This document shows positions 19,001-27,848 of a DNA stretch of 32,143 bases, piece after piece (positions within the stretch are counted from its first letter, which is position 1; each line of letters begins with the position of its first letter). Both the position numbers and the translations under genes were made by a program. The notes beneath the pieces were generated by a model. That model did no database searches and had not been told where the DNA came from. It worked only from the letters and a program-made list of their open reading frames with translations. Source of the stretch: Acetobacter sp. AN02 (GTDB taxonomy: Bacteria; Pseudomonadota; Alphaproteobacteria; Acetobacterales; Acetobacteraceae); assembly GCF_029759835.1 (NCBI RefSeq), contig NZ_JAJJND010000023.1, forward strand, positions 1-32,143, read 5' to 3'.

Positions 19001-19465
19001 TCAGAGACAACCCGACCTGTAAGAGGTCACGACCATATCCGCCGCACAATACATCATCCGGATAAACTGACGGCCGAACGCAACCACAGCCCCGGGGTCC
19101 GTCAGCGGTTTCTCAGAAAAGGGCACGACAAATGCACGATACGAATTATATCTGGCCTCAGGAAACACGGAATGAAGCTCGCCCTTAAACTTCTTCATAA
19201 AATCTTCGGAAAAACACGCGGGATATTTTTCATACCCGCCCTTTATCCACAAAGATGTATCTATGTTCAGCTTACCGCCTTCAGTGCTCCAGATATCCAT
19301 GCTCGGATACAAAAAAGGAACGCCCTGATACTCCCTGATATTAGCCCAGAATTTATCCTGAGCCCTCTCCAGATTCTCATCGCGAATGACAACGGACAGA
19401 TCGGTAAATTCAGAATTTCTCCTGACATACTCAACCGCCTTGAGCAGAAACTCGCATTTTTCCAT
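19001..19465 (-). CDS. AT-rich orphan hypothetical protein
   Basis: The product is a 154-residue soluble protein that I do not recognise. It starts MEKCEFLLKAVEYVRRNSEF, contains a mixed aromatic middle (VPFLYPSMDIWSTEGG) and ends in a Cys at CL; there is no signal peptide or clear membrane helix. GC falls to 40-47 percent in sampled lines, against more than 60 percent in the neighbours, pointing to horizontal transfer. The start at 19465 is supported by GGAGG at 19474-19478 with an eight-base spacer; upstream in-frame ATGs (19480, 19513) overlap that site. It starts 31 bases after the lolD stop and may be cotranscribed. Confidence 0.75.
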   Translation of the reverse strand: MEKCEFLLKAVEYVRRNSEFTDLSVVIRDENLERAQDKFWANIREYQGVPFLYPSMDIWSTEGGKLNIDTSLWIKGGYEKYPACFSEDFMKKFKGELHSVFPEARYNSYRAFVVPFSEKPLTDPGAVVAFGRQFIRMMYCAADMVVTSYRSGCL

Positions 19466-19496
19466 CACACACACCTCCATTACTGAAATCCCCGCC

Positions 19497-20183
19497 TCAC
19501 CCCGCAGGAACAAGCCGCCCGTCCCGCAGCGTCACAACCCGGTCCATCCGCGCCGCCAGATCCTCGTTATGCGTCGCAATCAGAGCCGCAAGCCCCGAAC
19601 CCCGCGCCGCCTCCAGAAGCTCCCCGAACACACGATCAGACGTGTGAACATCCAGATTCCCCGTCGGCTCATCCGCCAGAAGAACCGAAGGACGGTTGGC
19701 CAGAGCCCGCGCAATCGCCGTCCGCTGCTGCTCCCCGCCCGACAGCTTGCCCGGAAGATGATCCGTCCGGTGCTCCAGACCGAACCGGGACAAAAGCTCC
19801 CCCGCCCGGACGGAAGCCTGCCTGCGGGACACACCCGCAATCATCTGCGGCAGGATCACATTCTCCCGCGCGGTAAACTCCGCCAGAAGATGATGGAACT
19901 GATAGACAAACCCCACCTCATCACGGCGCAGCGCCGTCCGGCCCTTCTCGGACAGACCCGCCGCATCACGCCCCGCAATCTCAACCCCCCCCGAATCCGG
20001 AGTGTCCAGAAGCCCCGCAATGTGCAGAAGCGTGGACTTCCCCGTGCCCGACGGCGCAACCAGAGCCACAACCTCACCGGCATAAAGCGCAAGATCCGCA
20101 TCCCGCAGAACCTCAAGACGCACGGACCCGCCGGTCACATAGGACCGGGACACCCCGGACAGACGCAGAACGGGATCAGCCAT
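19497..20183 (-). CDS. lolD: Lipoprotein-releasing ABC transporter ATP-binding protein LolD
   Basis: LolD powers release of outer-membrane lipoproteins from the inner membrane to LolA. The 228-residue ATPase has Walker [10 protein letters not shown] (residues 43-51; the first glycine of the usual motif is Ala), Q-loop [11 protein letters not shown], signature LSGGEQQR (147-154), Walker [13 protein letters not shown], and the H-loop in ATHNEDLAA. The frame is open to 20258, but ATG at 20183 matches the family start and overlaps the lolC stop by eight bases. It forms a unit with the preceding permease gene. Confidence 0.95.
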   Translation of the reverse strand: MADPVLRLSGVSRSYVTGGSVRLEVLRDADLALYAGEVVALVAPSGTGKSTLLHIAGLLDTPDSGGVEIAGRDAAGLSEKGRTALRRDEVGFVYQFHHLLAEFTARENVILPQMIAGVSRRQASVRAGELLSRFGLEHRTDHLPGKLSGGEQQRTAIARALANRPSVLLADEPTGNLDVHTSDRVFGELLEAARGSGLAALIATHNEDLAARMDRVVTLRDGRLVPAG

Positions 20184-21420
20184 TGCGAAGAGACTCCACA
20201 GGGTCCGTCCGCGCCGCCTTCCAGGAAGGATAAAGCGTGGCAAGAAGCGACAGACCAAGCGCCATCACAACAACCTCCGCAACCTCACTCCACACCATGC
20301 GCGTCGGAAGATGCACCAGATAATAAACCTCGGGATTGAACAGATTGGTCCCCGTCAGATGCTCGATCCCGTGACGGATGCTCTCGATATACCGGCAGAA
20401 CACAACACCGATCACCGTCCCCGCAACCGTCCCGCTCACACCCACAAACGCCCCGCACATCAGGAAAATGCGCATCACCGCCCCCCGCGTGGCCCCCATC
20501 GTGCGCAGAACCGCAATATCAACGGTCTTGTCACGAACCATCATGATCAGGGACGAAATCACATTGAACGCCGCCACCAGAATGATCAGCGTCAGAATCA
20601 GGAACAGAACGTTCTTCTGAACCTCCAGAGCCCCGAAAAACGCGTTGTTGCTGCGCGTCCAGTCCCGGACCATGATCTGCGGATCAGCCAGCATGTCCGC
20701 AATCCGCTGCGCCATCGCCCTGGCCCGGTCCGGATCAGACACCATCACCTTGATCTGAGACACCTGCGCAGGTTTTCGGAAATAAACCTGAGCCGCATCC
20801 AGAGGCATGAAAACATAGCCCCTGTTGTAGTCATTCAGACCGGAGTCAAAGATCGCCGCAACACGATACGCCTTCATCCTGGGAACCGTGCCGAACGGCG
20901 TCGCCGCCCCGTCCGGAGAAATCAGCGTCAGACGCGACCCGACAGACAGACCCGCATTACGGGCCATCGCCTCACCGACAGCCACGCTGTCCCCCTGAAA
21001 ATCCTTCAGAGACCCCGCAACAAGATCACCGCTCACCTGCTTTAACGCCGCAAAATCCGGACGCGTCATGGCCTGAACCATGCCCCCCGCATTCCAGCTC
21101 CCCGAACTGAGCAGAACCTGCCCCTCCAGAAGCGGCGTCACCGCCGTCACACCCGGAACCGCACGGACCCTGCGCGCCACATCCTCATAATCGGAAATCG
21201 AACGCGTCACGCTCAGAACCGTCAGATCACCGCTCAGACCCAGAAACCGGCTCATCAGATCAGAACGGAACCCGTTCATCACCGCCATCACGATGATCAG
21301 CGTCGCCACACCCAGCGCAATCCCGACCAGCGAGAAAACCGCAATGATGGACACGAAACGCTCCCCCTTGCGGGCGCGGAGATAACGCGCGGCAACCGCC
21401 CGCTCAAAGGGTCCGAACAT
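20176..21420 (-). CDS. lolC: Lipoprotein-releasing system permease LolC/LolE
   Basis: This 414-residue protein is the membrane part of the lipoprotein-releasing LolCDE-type transporter. It has an N-terminal membrane helix ([20 protein letters not shown]), a periplasmic domain of about 220 residues that contacts lipoproteins and LolA, and three C-terminal helices of the FtsX fold, including [17 protein letters not shown]. Only one permease gene is present, as in alphaproteobacteria where one LolC/E protein is thought to form a homodimer. It overlaps lolD and is seven bases after proS. Confidence 0.94.
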   Translation of the reverse strand: MFGPFERAVAARYLRARKGERFVSIIAVFSLVGIALGVATLIIVMAVMNGFRSDLMSRFLGLSGDLTVLSVTRSISDYEDVARRVRAVPGVTAVTPLLEGQVLLSSGSWNAGGMVQAMTRPDFAALKQVSGDLVAGSLKDFQGDSVAVGEAMARNAGLSVGSRLTLISPDGAATPFGTVPRMKAYRVAAIFDSGLNDYNRGYVFMPLDAAQVYFRKPAQVSQIKVMVSDPDRARAMAQRIADMLADPQIMVRDWTRSNNAFFGALEVQKNVLFLILTLIILVAAFNVISSLIMMVRDKTVDIAVLRTMGATRGAVMRIFLMCGAFVGVSGTVAGTVIGVVFCRYIESIRHGIEHLTGTNLFNPEVYYLVHLPTRMVWSEVAEVVVMALGLSLLATLYPSWKAARTDPVESLRNG

Positions 21421-21427
21421 CCGCGCC

Positions 21428-22744
21428 TCAGCCCCTCGTAATCAGAGCAATCGCCTCGTCAGGCGTCATCTCATACCGCGCGCCGGTCGCACGGCACTTC
21501 ACCTCGACAACACCCGACACAGCCCCCTTCGGACCCACGATCAGCTGCAGCGGATGCCCCATCAGATCCGCATCGGCAAACTTCGCACCCGCACGGTCGG
21601 ACCGGTCATCATAAAGCAGGTCGTCCGGAGCCACCTCATAAAGCGCATCGCACAGCGCATCACACAGCGCATCACCCGGCTTGAGATTGATGATCACCGC
21701 ACGGAACGGCGCAACCTCCGCAGGCCAGATGATCCCGTTCTCATCATGAGACGCCTCAATGATCGCACCCGTCAGACGCGACACACCAATGCCATAGGAC
21801 CCCATCTCCGGATAAACCTGCGCACCGTCCTGGCCCGTCACGGAAATATCCATCGCCTGCGTGTATTTCGTGCCGAAATAGAAAATATGCCCGACCTCAA
21901 TGCCACGCCCCTCACGACGACGCTCCTGCGGAACATCCTCCCAGGCCGAAGCATCATGCTTCTCATCCGTCGCCGCATACCAGGACGTCACATTGTCGAA
22001 AAAGCCCTTCAGAGACTCGGTGCTCTGCGTGTCCACCGGCTGAGCCAGCCAGTCCTGCTCCTCCAGAGCCGCATCATAAAACACGCCGCTCTCACCCGTC
22101 GGCGCCAGAATCAGAAACTCATGAGACAGATCACCGCCGATCGGACCCGTATCCGCAACCATCGGAACAGCCCGGACCCCAAGACGCTGGAACGTCCGGA
22201 GATAGGCCAGCATCATCCGGCGATAGCTGTTCACCGCCCCTTCATAATCCGCATCGAAACTGTAGGCGTCCTTCATCAGGAACTCACGCCCGCGCATCAC
22301 GCCAAAACGCGGACGCACCTCGTCACGGAACTTCCACTGCACATGATAGAGCATCTGCGGAAGCTCACGATACGACTTCACACTCTGCCCGAAGAGATCC
22401 GTGATCATCTCCTCATTCGTCGGCCCGTACAGCAGATCCCGCTCATGACGGTCACGGATGCGCAGCATCTCCGGACCATAGGCATCATACCGCCCCGAAC
22501 GCTTCCACAGATCGGCAGACTGAAGCGTCGGCATCAGAACCTCCTGCGCCCCGATCCGGTTCTGCTCCTCACGCACGATCCGCTCGATGTTCCGCAGAAC
22601 CCGCAGACCCGCCGGCAGCCAGGCATAAATGCCCGACGCCGTCTGCCGCACCAGACCGGCACGCAGCATCAGACGATGGGAAGCAATCTGCGCCTCGGCG
22701 GGCGTTTCCTTCAGTGTAGGCAGAAAACTGCGGGAGAGACGCAT
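21428..22744 (-). CDS. proS: Prolyl-tRNA synthetase, short alphaproteobacterial type
   Basis: ProRS charges tRNA-Pro with proline. The 438-residue protein has class II motifs: motif 2 around [20 protein letters not shown], and motif 3 [16 protein letters not shown] is also diagnostic. It lacks the roughly 180-residue editing insertion of E. coli ProRS and ends after the anticodon-binding domain, the normal layout in alphaproteobacteria. The ATG at 22744 begins [15 protein letters not shown], the usual start; the frame is open to 22810. The C-terminal domain carries a small tandem duplication (DALC repeated), described separately. Confidence 0.96.
   Translation of the reverse strand: MRLSRSFLPTLKETPAEAQIASHRLMLRAGLVRQTASGIYAWLPAGLRVLRNIERIVREEQNRIGAQEVLMPTLQSADLWKRSGRYDAYGPEMLRIRDRHERDLLYGPTNEEMITDLFGQSVKSYRELPQMLYHVQWKFRDEVRPRFGVMRGREFLMKDAYSFDADYEGAVNSYRRMMLAYLRTFQRLGVRAVPMVADTGPIGGDLSHEFLILAPTGESGVFYDAALEEQDWLAQPVDTQSTESLKGFFDNVTSWYAATDEKHDASAWEDVPQERRREGRGIEVGHIFYFGTKYTQAMDISVTGQDGAQVYPEMGSYGIGVSRLTGAIIEASHDENGIIWPAEVAPFRAVIINLKPGDALCDALCDALYEVAPDDLLYDDRSDRAGAKFADADLMGHPLQLIVGPKGAVSGVVEVKCRATGARYEMTPDEAIALITRG
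21642..21677 (-). repeat. Three tandem 12-base units inside proS
   Basis: The plus strand shows three consecutive 12-base units (AGCGCATCGCAC, then two near copies). They encode the repeated residues [12 protein letters not shown] at the start of the anticodon-binding domain. Being a multiple of three they keep the reading frame and look like a recent slippage expansion. Confidence 0.8.
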
Positions 22745-22819
22745 CGACGGTCCTGTCTGATCGGTTGCATGAAACCGTCTGGCTATGCCCCCCGCAGCCG
22801 CATGAGGCAAGAGGCAGCC

Positions 22820-23761
22820 TCAGTCCGCCCGCCCTTTTCTGCCCTCCGCCAGGCCATAACGCAGATAATGCCCCAGAGGATGAACCCCCGCCTCGCGAAT
22901 GTCCGGATTGGCCGCAAGATAATACGCCACGTCAAACTGACGCCCCGCACGCTCCGCCTCCGGCACGACCCGCACGTCATACGCACGGAACTCCTCCAGA
23001 AACTCCGCCCGCATCGCCTCCGTCACCCAGGGCCAGCGCGCCACCGGATCATCCCGCACATGCTCCAGAATCCGGCCGTTCGCCTCAATGTCCTCCGGCG
23101 TCCCGCTGGTCGGCAGATCCGTCAGATGCACGCCGCCCCGCAGCACGAAAAAGACAAATGACCGCCGCCCGTCCCCGTCGGTCCAGTCAAACCCGCCATA
23201 CCCCGCCCTGATCAGACGCAGCGTATAATCCGTATGCTCATGCCCGTACCGGCCAAACCGCGGATCCATATACCCGACCAGGGAAAACGCCTCCCGGGTC
23301 ACAACCATGCAGGCCCCGCTCAGAAAGGTCGAAACCCCGATATCCGCCGCCGTACACCCGCCCGCAATCACAATCTCCGGCCCGAAATAATCCGGAACGA
23401 AATTCGCATGACCATACCGGCGCCCGGCCTCGATCCACTCCTGCTCCCAGCCGAACATCCGGGGAACGACATCATCATCCATCAGAAGCGCCATATCCAC
23501 GCCCCGACAGGCAAACAGATAATACAGCCCCCGGTTCTTGTTCCAGGCAATCCCCCGGTTCACACCGCCAAGAACCGTATACCCCGCCGCACGCACCGCC
23601 TCTGCCGTGCCATCGGACGAGCCGTCGTCACAGACAACGATCTCCGCATCACAGACCGTCATCTCCCGCAGCAGCTCAAGCTGGCGAAGCACCGTCTCCT
23701 TGCGGTTCCAGGTCGTGATCGCAATCCCGACCCGCAGCCCGCCCCGATCCGTCCCGGTCAT
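22820..23761 (-). CDS. Family 2 glycosyltransferase with C-terminal NPD repeat
   Basis: The 313-residue protein has the GT-A fold of family 2 glycosyltransferases: GIAITTWNRKE at residues 12-22, IVVCDDGSSDGT at 41-52, the nucleotide-sugar metal site MDDDVVP (DDD at 95-97), FLSGACMVVTREAF, and an acceptor-side segment with YGHEHTDYTLRL. The last 45 residues carry a short motif (DVAYYLAANPDIREAG then PLGHYLRYGLAEGR) seen at the ends of various glycosyltransferases and surface proteins. No membrane helix is seen, so it is cytoplasmic. Its start overlaps the stop of a small upstream frame (ATGA); no strong ribosome site of its own is close. Sugar substrate unknown. Confidence 0.85.
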   Translation of the reverse strand: MTGTDRGGLRVGIAITTWNRKETVLRQLELLREMTVCDAEIVVCDDGSSDGTAEAVRAAGYTVLGGVNRGIAWNKNRGLYYLFACRGVDMALLMDDDVVPRMFGWEQEWIEAGRRYGHANFVPDYFGPEIVIAGGCTAADIGVSTFLSGACMVVTREAFSLVGYMDPRFGRYGHEHTDYTLRLIRAGYGGFDWTDGDGRRSFVFFVLRGGVHLTDLPTSGTPEDIEANGRILEHVRDDPVARWPWVTEAMRAEFLEEFRAYDVRVVPEAERAGRQFDVAYYLAANPDIREAGVHPLGHYLRYGLAEGRKGRAD

Positions 23762-24006
23762 CTCAGACAAGCAGACATCCCCCGGCCCTGAAAAAATCTG
23801 AAAAAGATCCGCAAAAAAGACCCGCCCCCCGGTTCTAGTAAAATCTCCCCCCGCTGCAAACGCAGCCGCACCGGAAACCACATAAAATCACGAATTACAT
23901 CCGGGTAAAAAATATAAAAGAGATAATTCCCGAAACAGAAAACGATCCGGGAATAATACACATCCGAAAATACAACCTGAGCACGATATCCCTCTGATAT
24001 TTCCAT
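23758..24006 (-). CDS. Possible small hypothetical protein coupled to the glycosyltransferase
   Basis: This frame encodes 82 residues, rich in Phe, Tyr, Val and Ile in the first half (VYYSRIVFCFGNYLFYIFYP) and in Arg and Gly afterwards. Two details argue that it is real: GAGGGA at 24015-24020 lies eight bases before its ATG, and its TGA overlaps the glycosyltransferase ATG as ATGA, the usual sign of translational coupling. Against it, no family is recognised, the composition is unusual and the DNA is AT-rich. It could instead be a leader peptide or a chance frame. Confidence 0.4.
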   Translation of the reverse strand: MEISEGYRAQVVFSDVYYSRIVFCFGNYLFYIFYPDVIRDFMWFPVRLRLQRGEILLEPGGGSFLRIFFRFFQGRGMSACLR

Positions 24007-24123
24007 TCAATTATTCCCTCAATAGAAATCAAAGCTGAAAACATTCGCCGGAACATGAATAAAATGTGATGAAATCAGGCGTGATTCCCGTATACAGTCA
24101 CAGCACGACAACCGGAGGAAAAG

Positions 24124-24322
24124 ATGCAGTCAGCAATTCTCAATGGAAAAATAATCAGCGCACTCGACGCAGTAGAATACAGAAAAAAGACAAATATATA
24201 TGGGTATATATACATGCCCTGAATGCTCAACTCCTGCAAGAGTGCATAAAAAATCTGAAACCTATGCACATTTTGAACATAAAGATAGAATAGAATCCTG
24301 CTCGCTTTGCCATAAAGCATAA
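24124..24322 (+). pseudogene. CoiA-like zinc-ribbon small protein, interrupted by a frameshift between TA repeats
   Basis: A perfect GGAGG (24114-24118) lies five bases before ATG 24124. The frame begins MQSAILNGKIISALDAVEYR and runs into a TGA at 24222. One frame over, from 24215 to a TAA at 24322, the DNA encodes CPECSTPARVHKKSETYAHF, then EHKD and SCSLCHKA. Together these match the N-terminal region of CoiA-type proteins: Gly-x-x-x-x-Ala start, CxxC, HFxHK, and a final Cys pair, about 68 residues. The break falls at two TATATATA-like runs (24194-24211). Adding one TA unit restores the frame, so phase variation is possible; decay or sequencing error are alternatives. GC is about 30 percent, suggesting transfer. 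Confidence 0.65.
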
Positions 24323-24413
24323 TAGTACCCGATCATTACTGGATACACGCGACAGTCTTCCGCCCGCCCCTCCACGCTTGCAATCACCCGCCGGAGGACT
24401 GATCTGTGTACCC

Positions 24414-25466
24414 ATGACACAGAACCCCGCATTCCCCGTCTCCGACGAGGCCGCCGCCCTCCACGCGGAGCTTCTCACCCTCGACTCCCATATCGACATC
24501 CCCTGGCCCGACCGGAACGATGTCTTCACGGACACGCCGGACAGACACGTCGATTTCCCCAAGATGAAGCGCGGCGGCGTCTCCGCAGGATGCTTTGTCG
24601 CCTATCAGGCCCAGGGCCCGCTGACCCCCGAAGACCACGCCAGAGCCGCGGAAACCGGCATCGCCATGCTGGAAACCATCCGCGCCATGGCCCGCACCGA
24701 AAACGGCCTGACAGCCCGCCTGTGCATCCTGGCCGATGACGTGGAACAGTCTCACCGCGACAACGTCCTCGCCGTCATCCCGGCCGTGGAAAACGGCTAT
24801 GCCATGGGCGAGGATCTGAGCCTGCTGGCCCGCTTCCGCGCCCTCGGCGCACGCTATGTCACCCTCACCCATAACGGTCATAACGCCCTCGGCGACTCCT
24901 CCCGCCCCGCCTCGCGCCTGGGCGACCGGGAAACCCTGCATGGTGGTCTCTCCGCCCTGGGCCGCCAGGCCGTGACGGAAATGAACCGCCTCGGCCTGAT
25001 CGTGGACGTCTCCCACACCTCGCGCGATACCATGCTCCAGGCCACAGACCTCTCCTCTGTCCCGGTCGTCGCCACCCATGCCTGCGTGAAAGCGCTGTGC
25101 GATCACCCCCGCAACCTCGACGATACCCAGCTAGACGCCCTCAAGGCCTCCGGCGGCGTCATCCAGATCACCGCCATGGGCACCTTCCTGCTCCCGGTCA
25201 ACACCCTGCGGACCCGGGAAGCCAGCATCGCCGATTTCGCCGATCATCTGGACTACGTGGTCCGCCGGATCGGCCCCGAACATGTGGGCATCTCCTCGGA
25301 CTTCGATGGTGGCGGCCATCTCAGGGGCTGGGAAAACGCCGCAGAGTCCCCGATGCTGACGGCAGAACTGCTCAGACGCGGCTATGACCGCAGCGAGATC
25401 ACCGCCTTCTGGGGAGGAAATTTCCTGCGCGTCCTCCGCCAGGCCGAAGCCGCGGCAGAGGCCTGA
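24414..25466 (+). CDS. Peptidase M19 (membrane-dipeptidase family)
   Basis: The 350-residue product belongs to peptidase family M19, zinc dipeptidases related to renal dipeptidase. Visible motifs: LDSHIDIPW with the HxD metal pair (His26, Asp28), the bridging Glu in VENGYAMGED, YVTLTHNGHNALGDS, IVDVSHTSRDTML, VVATHACVKALCDHPRN and HVGISSDFDGG. No signal peptide is present, so the enzyme should be cytoplasmic and act on dipeptides, perhaps from cell-wall or protein turnover. ATG 24414 is assumed; the GGAGG at 24393-24397 is 16 bases away, further than usual, and a TTG at 24378 is in frame. Confidence 0.92.
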   Translation: MTQNPAFPVSDEAAALHAELLTLDSHIDIPWPDRNDVFTDTPDRHVDFPKMKRGGVSAGCFVAYQAQGPLTPEDHARAAETGIAMLETIRAMARTENGLTARLCILADDVEQSHRDNVLAVIPAVENGYAMGEDLSLLARFRALGARYVTLTHNGHNALGDSSRPASRLGDRETLHGGLSALGRQAVTEMNRLGLIVDVSHTSRDTMLQATDLSSVPVVATHACVKALCDHPRNLDDTQLDALKASGGVIQITAMGTFLLPVNTLRTREASIADFADHLDYVVRRIGPEHVGISSDFDGGGHLRGWENAAESPMLTAELLRRGYDRSEITAFWGGNFLRVLRQAEAAAEA

Positions 25467-25590
25467 CACCGGGACCTGATACCGGACAGCTGACACCGGC
25501 CGCCAGGGGTTGACGCGGCAGCCTCACGAGTCGGTGAATGAAGGCGGCTCCGCACCCCGGGAACAAACCGGGGACGAAGTCTCCGGAGCG
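25467..25590. other. Intergenic region with hairpins downstream of the dipeptidase
   Basis: No gene is seen here. A perfect inverted repeat CCCCGG/CCGGGG around a seven-base loop (25555-25573) and the palindrome CTCCGGAG (about 25581-25588) may form RNA structure at the end of the dipeptidase transcript, but neither is followed by a T-tract on the plus strand. Confidence 0.45.
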
Positions 25591-25631
25591 AAAAAAATGC
25601 CGGAAGGCCGATTTTGTCCACCTCCGGCATT
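25591..25631 (-). terminator. Rho-independent terminator in the uvrC upstream region
   Basis: On the minus strand AATGCCGGA pairs perfectly with TCCGGCATT (nine base pairs) across an 18-base interval that can add two more pairs, and the 3' arm runs into seven T. No annotated minus-strand gene lies immediately upstream, which is why a small RNA is suspected. Confidence 0.7.
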
Positions 25632-25690
25632 GACACCCTGTCCGGGCCGCCGATTCCCGGGATTCGCCCCCGGAGTCTCACGGGTTTTAT
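25591..25690 (-). ncRNA. Candidate small RNA ending in a Rho-independent terminator
   Basis: No coding sequence explains the strong minus-strand terminator at 25591-25631, so a short transcript starting in the AT-rich DNA to its right is inferred. On the minus strand a possible -10 TATATT with a weak TTCCAT 16 bases upstream would start an RNA near 25690. The RNA would hold a CCGGG/CCCGG hairpin and then the terminator, about 100 bases in all. It lies between dipeptidase and uvrC and is antisense to neither. It does not match tRNA, 4.5S RNA or tmRNA by eye. Promoter assignment is weak; only the terminator is clear. Confidence 0.3.
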
Positions 25691-25803
25691 GAAAATATAT
25701 ATATAAATCATATGGTTATGGAATTGTTTAAAAAATATGCAATATACAGAACAGCCCGGAAGACCGCGGAGTCCGGCAATCTGTCTGTGTTTCATGCACA
25801 AAG

Positions 25804-25812
25804 TTATCCACA
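25804..25812 (+). promoter_or_regulatory. DnaA-box-like site TTATCCACA
   Basis: This is a perfect match to the consensus DnaA box. A second site reading TCATCCACG on the minus strand (25818-25826, 7 of 9) faces it, making an ATCCAC/GTGGAT inverted repeat, and a very AT-rich tract (about 25687-25750) lies to the left. It sits 46 bases before uvrC, so it may regulate uvrC or reflect chance. Confidence 0.5.
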
Positions 25813-25857
25813 TGTTCCGTGGATGAATCGGAGAACTCCTGACAGGAGGCCGGATTT

Positions 25858-27756
25858 ATGACCGAACCCCCCGACGTCCCCGCACCGGATACGGACCCGG
25901 CACCCCCGTCCGTCAGAGGCGCGGACGCCATCCGCAACGCCCTGAAAACCATGCCCCTCTCCCCCGGCGTCTATCGCATGCTCGGGGAGAAGGGAGAGGT
26001 GCTCTATGTCGGCAAGGCAAAGGTTCTGAAGAACCGTGTCACCGCCTACACACGGGTCGCCGCCCTGCCCGAACGCCTGCGCCGGATGGTGGCGCTGACC
26101 GTCTCGATGGAAATCGTCACCACGCACACGGAGGCCGAAGCCCTCCTGCTGGAAGCGAACTACATCAAGCGCATGAAGCCCCGGTTCAATATCCTGCTCC
26201 GGGACGACAAGAGCTTCCCCTGGCTGGTCATGACCTGCGGACATGATTTCCCGCAGATCGCCAAACACCGGGGTAAGCTCGACGCGGACACGGAAAGCTG
26301 GGGCCCGTTCGCCTCCGCCTGGGCCGTGAACCAGACCCTCACCCTGCTCCAGCGCGTCTTCCTGCTCCGGACCTGCACGGACTCCGTGCTCGCCTCACGC
26401 ACGCGGCCATGCATGCTGTACCAGATCCGACGCTGCTCCGCCCCGTGCGATGACCGCATCAGCCAGGAAGACTACGCCCGCCTCGTCCGCCAGGCACGGG
26501 ACTTCCTCTCCGGCCGGGACTCCTCGCTCAACACCACAATGGCACAGGAGATGGAACAGGCTGCCGCCACACTGGACTACGAACGCGCCGCCGTGATCCG
26601 CGACCGCATCAGAGCCCTCGCCGCATTGCGGGAATCCAGCGTGATCAATCCCTCCAGCATCCGCGACGGAGACGTGGTCTCGGTCTGGCAGGAAGCCGGA
26701 CAGGCCTGCATCCAGGTATTCTTCGTCCGCGGCGCACGCAATAACGGCAACCGGGCCTATTTCCCCGCCCACACACAGGAGGAAACGCCGGGCGATATCC
26801 TCGCCGCCTTCCTCGGGCAGTTCTATGACGACAAACCCCCGCCCGCCCTGATCCTGGTCAATCACGACGTGCCGGAATCCGGCCTGCTGGCCGAAGCCCT
26901 CTCCCTGAAGGCCGGACGGAAAGTCACGATCCTGCAGCCGCAGCGCGGCGAACGGCGGGAGGTCTCAGCCCATGCAGAGCTTAATGCCCGGGAAGCCCTG
27001 CAGCGCAAACTGGCGGAAAGCGCCGGACAGGCCCGGCTCCTCGCCGGCGTGGCCGAGGTCTTCAGCCTGCCCGAACCACCCTCCAGGATCGAGGTCTACG
27101 ACAACAGCCACATCATGGGCGCCCATCCCTATGGCGTGATGATCGTCGGCGGACCGGAAGGCTTCGACCGCCGCGCCTACCGCAAATACGGCATCAAAGG
27201 CGCCATCGCACCGGGCGACGATTTCGCCATGATGAAAGAGGTGCTCAGACGCCGCTTCGGACGCGCCCTGAAGGAAGCAGAAGCCGGAGAGACACCCGAC
27301 TGGCCGGACCTGCTGCTGATCGACGGCGGGGCAGGGCAGTATTCCGCGGTCCGCGGCATTCTCGACGAACTGGGCGTAACGGACGTGACACTGGCCGCCA
27401 TCGCCAAGGGACCGGACAGGGACGCAGGACGCGAATGGTTCTTCACCGCCGGAAAACCGCCGTTCCAGCTCGAACCGCGCGACCCGGTGCTCTACTATCT
27501 CCAGCGTCTGCGTGACGAGGCCCACCGCTTCGCCATCACCACACACCGCGCCGGACGCTCCAAAGCCCTCGTCACCTCCGAACTCGACGAGATTCCCGGC
27601 ATCGGACCAGGACGCAAGAAAGCGCTTCTCCACCGCTTCGGCTCGGCCCGCGGCGTGAAAGAGGCCGGACTGACCGATCTGGAGGCCACAAAAGGCATCA
27701 GCCGGGAGATCGCACGAACAGTTTACGGACACTTTCATCCGGACTGGTCAGGCTGA
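25858..27756 (+). CDS. uvrC: Excinuclease ABC subunit C
   Basis: UvrC makes both incisions around a lesion marked by UvrAB in nucleotide excision repair. The 632-residue protein has the N-terminal GIY-YIG nuclease ([20 protein letters not shown], from about residue 36), a UVR domain binding UvrB ([20 protein letters not shown], about 225-250), the RNase-H-like nuclease with [13 protein letters not shown] (about 413) and LLIDGGAGQ (about 485), and a helix-hairpin-helix tail ([15 protein letters not shown]). A Pro/Asp-rich 20-residue N-terminal extension is present. The ATG has AGGAGG about eight bases upstream. Confidence 0.97.
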   Translation: MTEPPDVPAPDTDPAPPSVRGADAIRNALKTMPLSPGVYRMLGEKGEVLYVGKAKVLKNRVTAYTRVAALPERLRRMVALTVSMEIVTTHTEAEALLLEANYIKRMKPRFNILLRDDKSFPWLVMTCGHDFPQIAKHRGKLDADTESWGPFASAWAVNQTLTLLQRVFLLRTCTDSVLASRTRPCMLYQIRRCSAPCDDRISQEDYARLVRQARDFLSGRDSSLNTTMAQEMEQAAATLDYERAAVIRDRIRALAALRESSVINPSSIRDGDVVSVWQEAGQACIQVFFVRGARNNGNRAYFPAHTQEETPGDILAAFLGQFYDDKPPPALILVNHDVPESGLLAEALSLKAGRKVTILQPQRGERREVSAHAELNAREALQRKLAESAGQARLLAGVAEVFSLPEPPSRIEVYDNSHIMGAHPYGVMIVGGPEGFDRRAYRKYGIKGAIAPGDDFAMMKEVLRRRFGRALKEAEAGETPDWPDLLLIDGGAGQYSAVRGILDELGVTDVTLAAIAKGPDRDAGREWFFTAGKPPFQLEPRDPVLYYLQRLRDEAHRFAITTHRAGRSKALVTSELDEIPGIGPGRKKALLHRFGSARGVKEAGLTDLEATKGISREIARTVYGHFHPDWSG

Positions 27757-27848
27757 GGGCCACATGCAACCAGCCATGACGTTTCTGCGTATAACCTTCA
27801 CTGATTCCGCCCTTCCGGCTGCGGACAGCAGGGAGTAGGGTAAAGGAC

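Noticed and set aside
24066-24293. Plus-strand 75-codon frame overlapping the zinc-ribbon remnant
   Set aside because: It is in the third frame, lacks a ribosome site and shows no motif, while GGAGG is placed for ATG 24124.
24075-24320. Minus-strand 81-codon frame opposite the zinc-ribbon remnant
   Set aside because: The plus strand has a ribosome site and a recognisable motif; the minus frame has neither.
25382-25813. Minus-strand frame of 143 codons between dipeptidase and uvrC
   Set aside because: It overlaps the end of the dipeptidase, reads through the terminator hairpin and has no ribosome site or family match.
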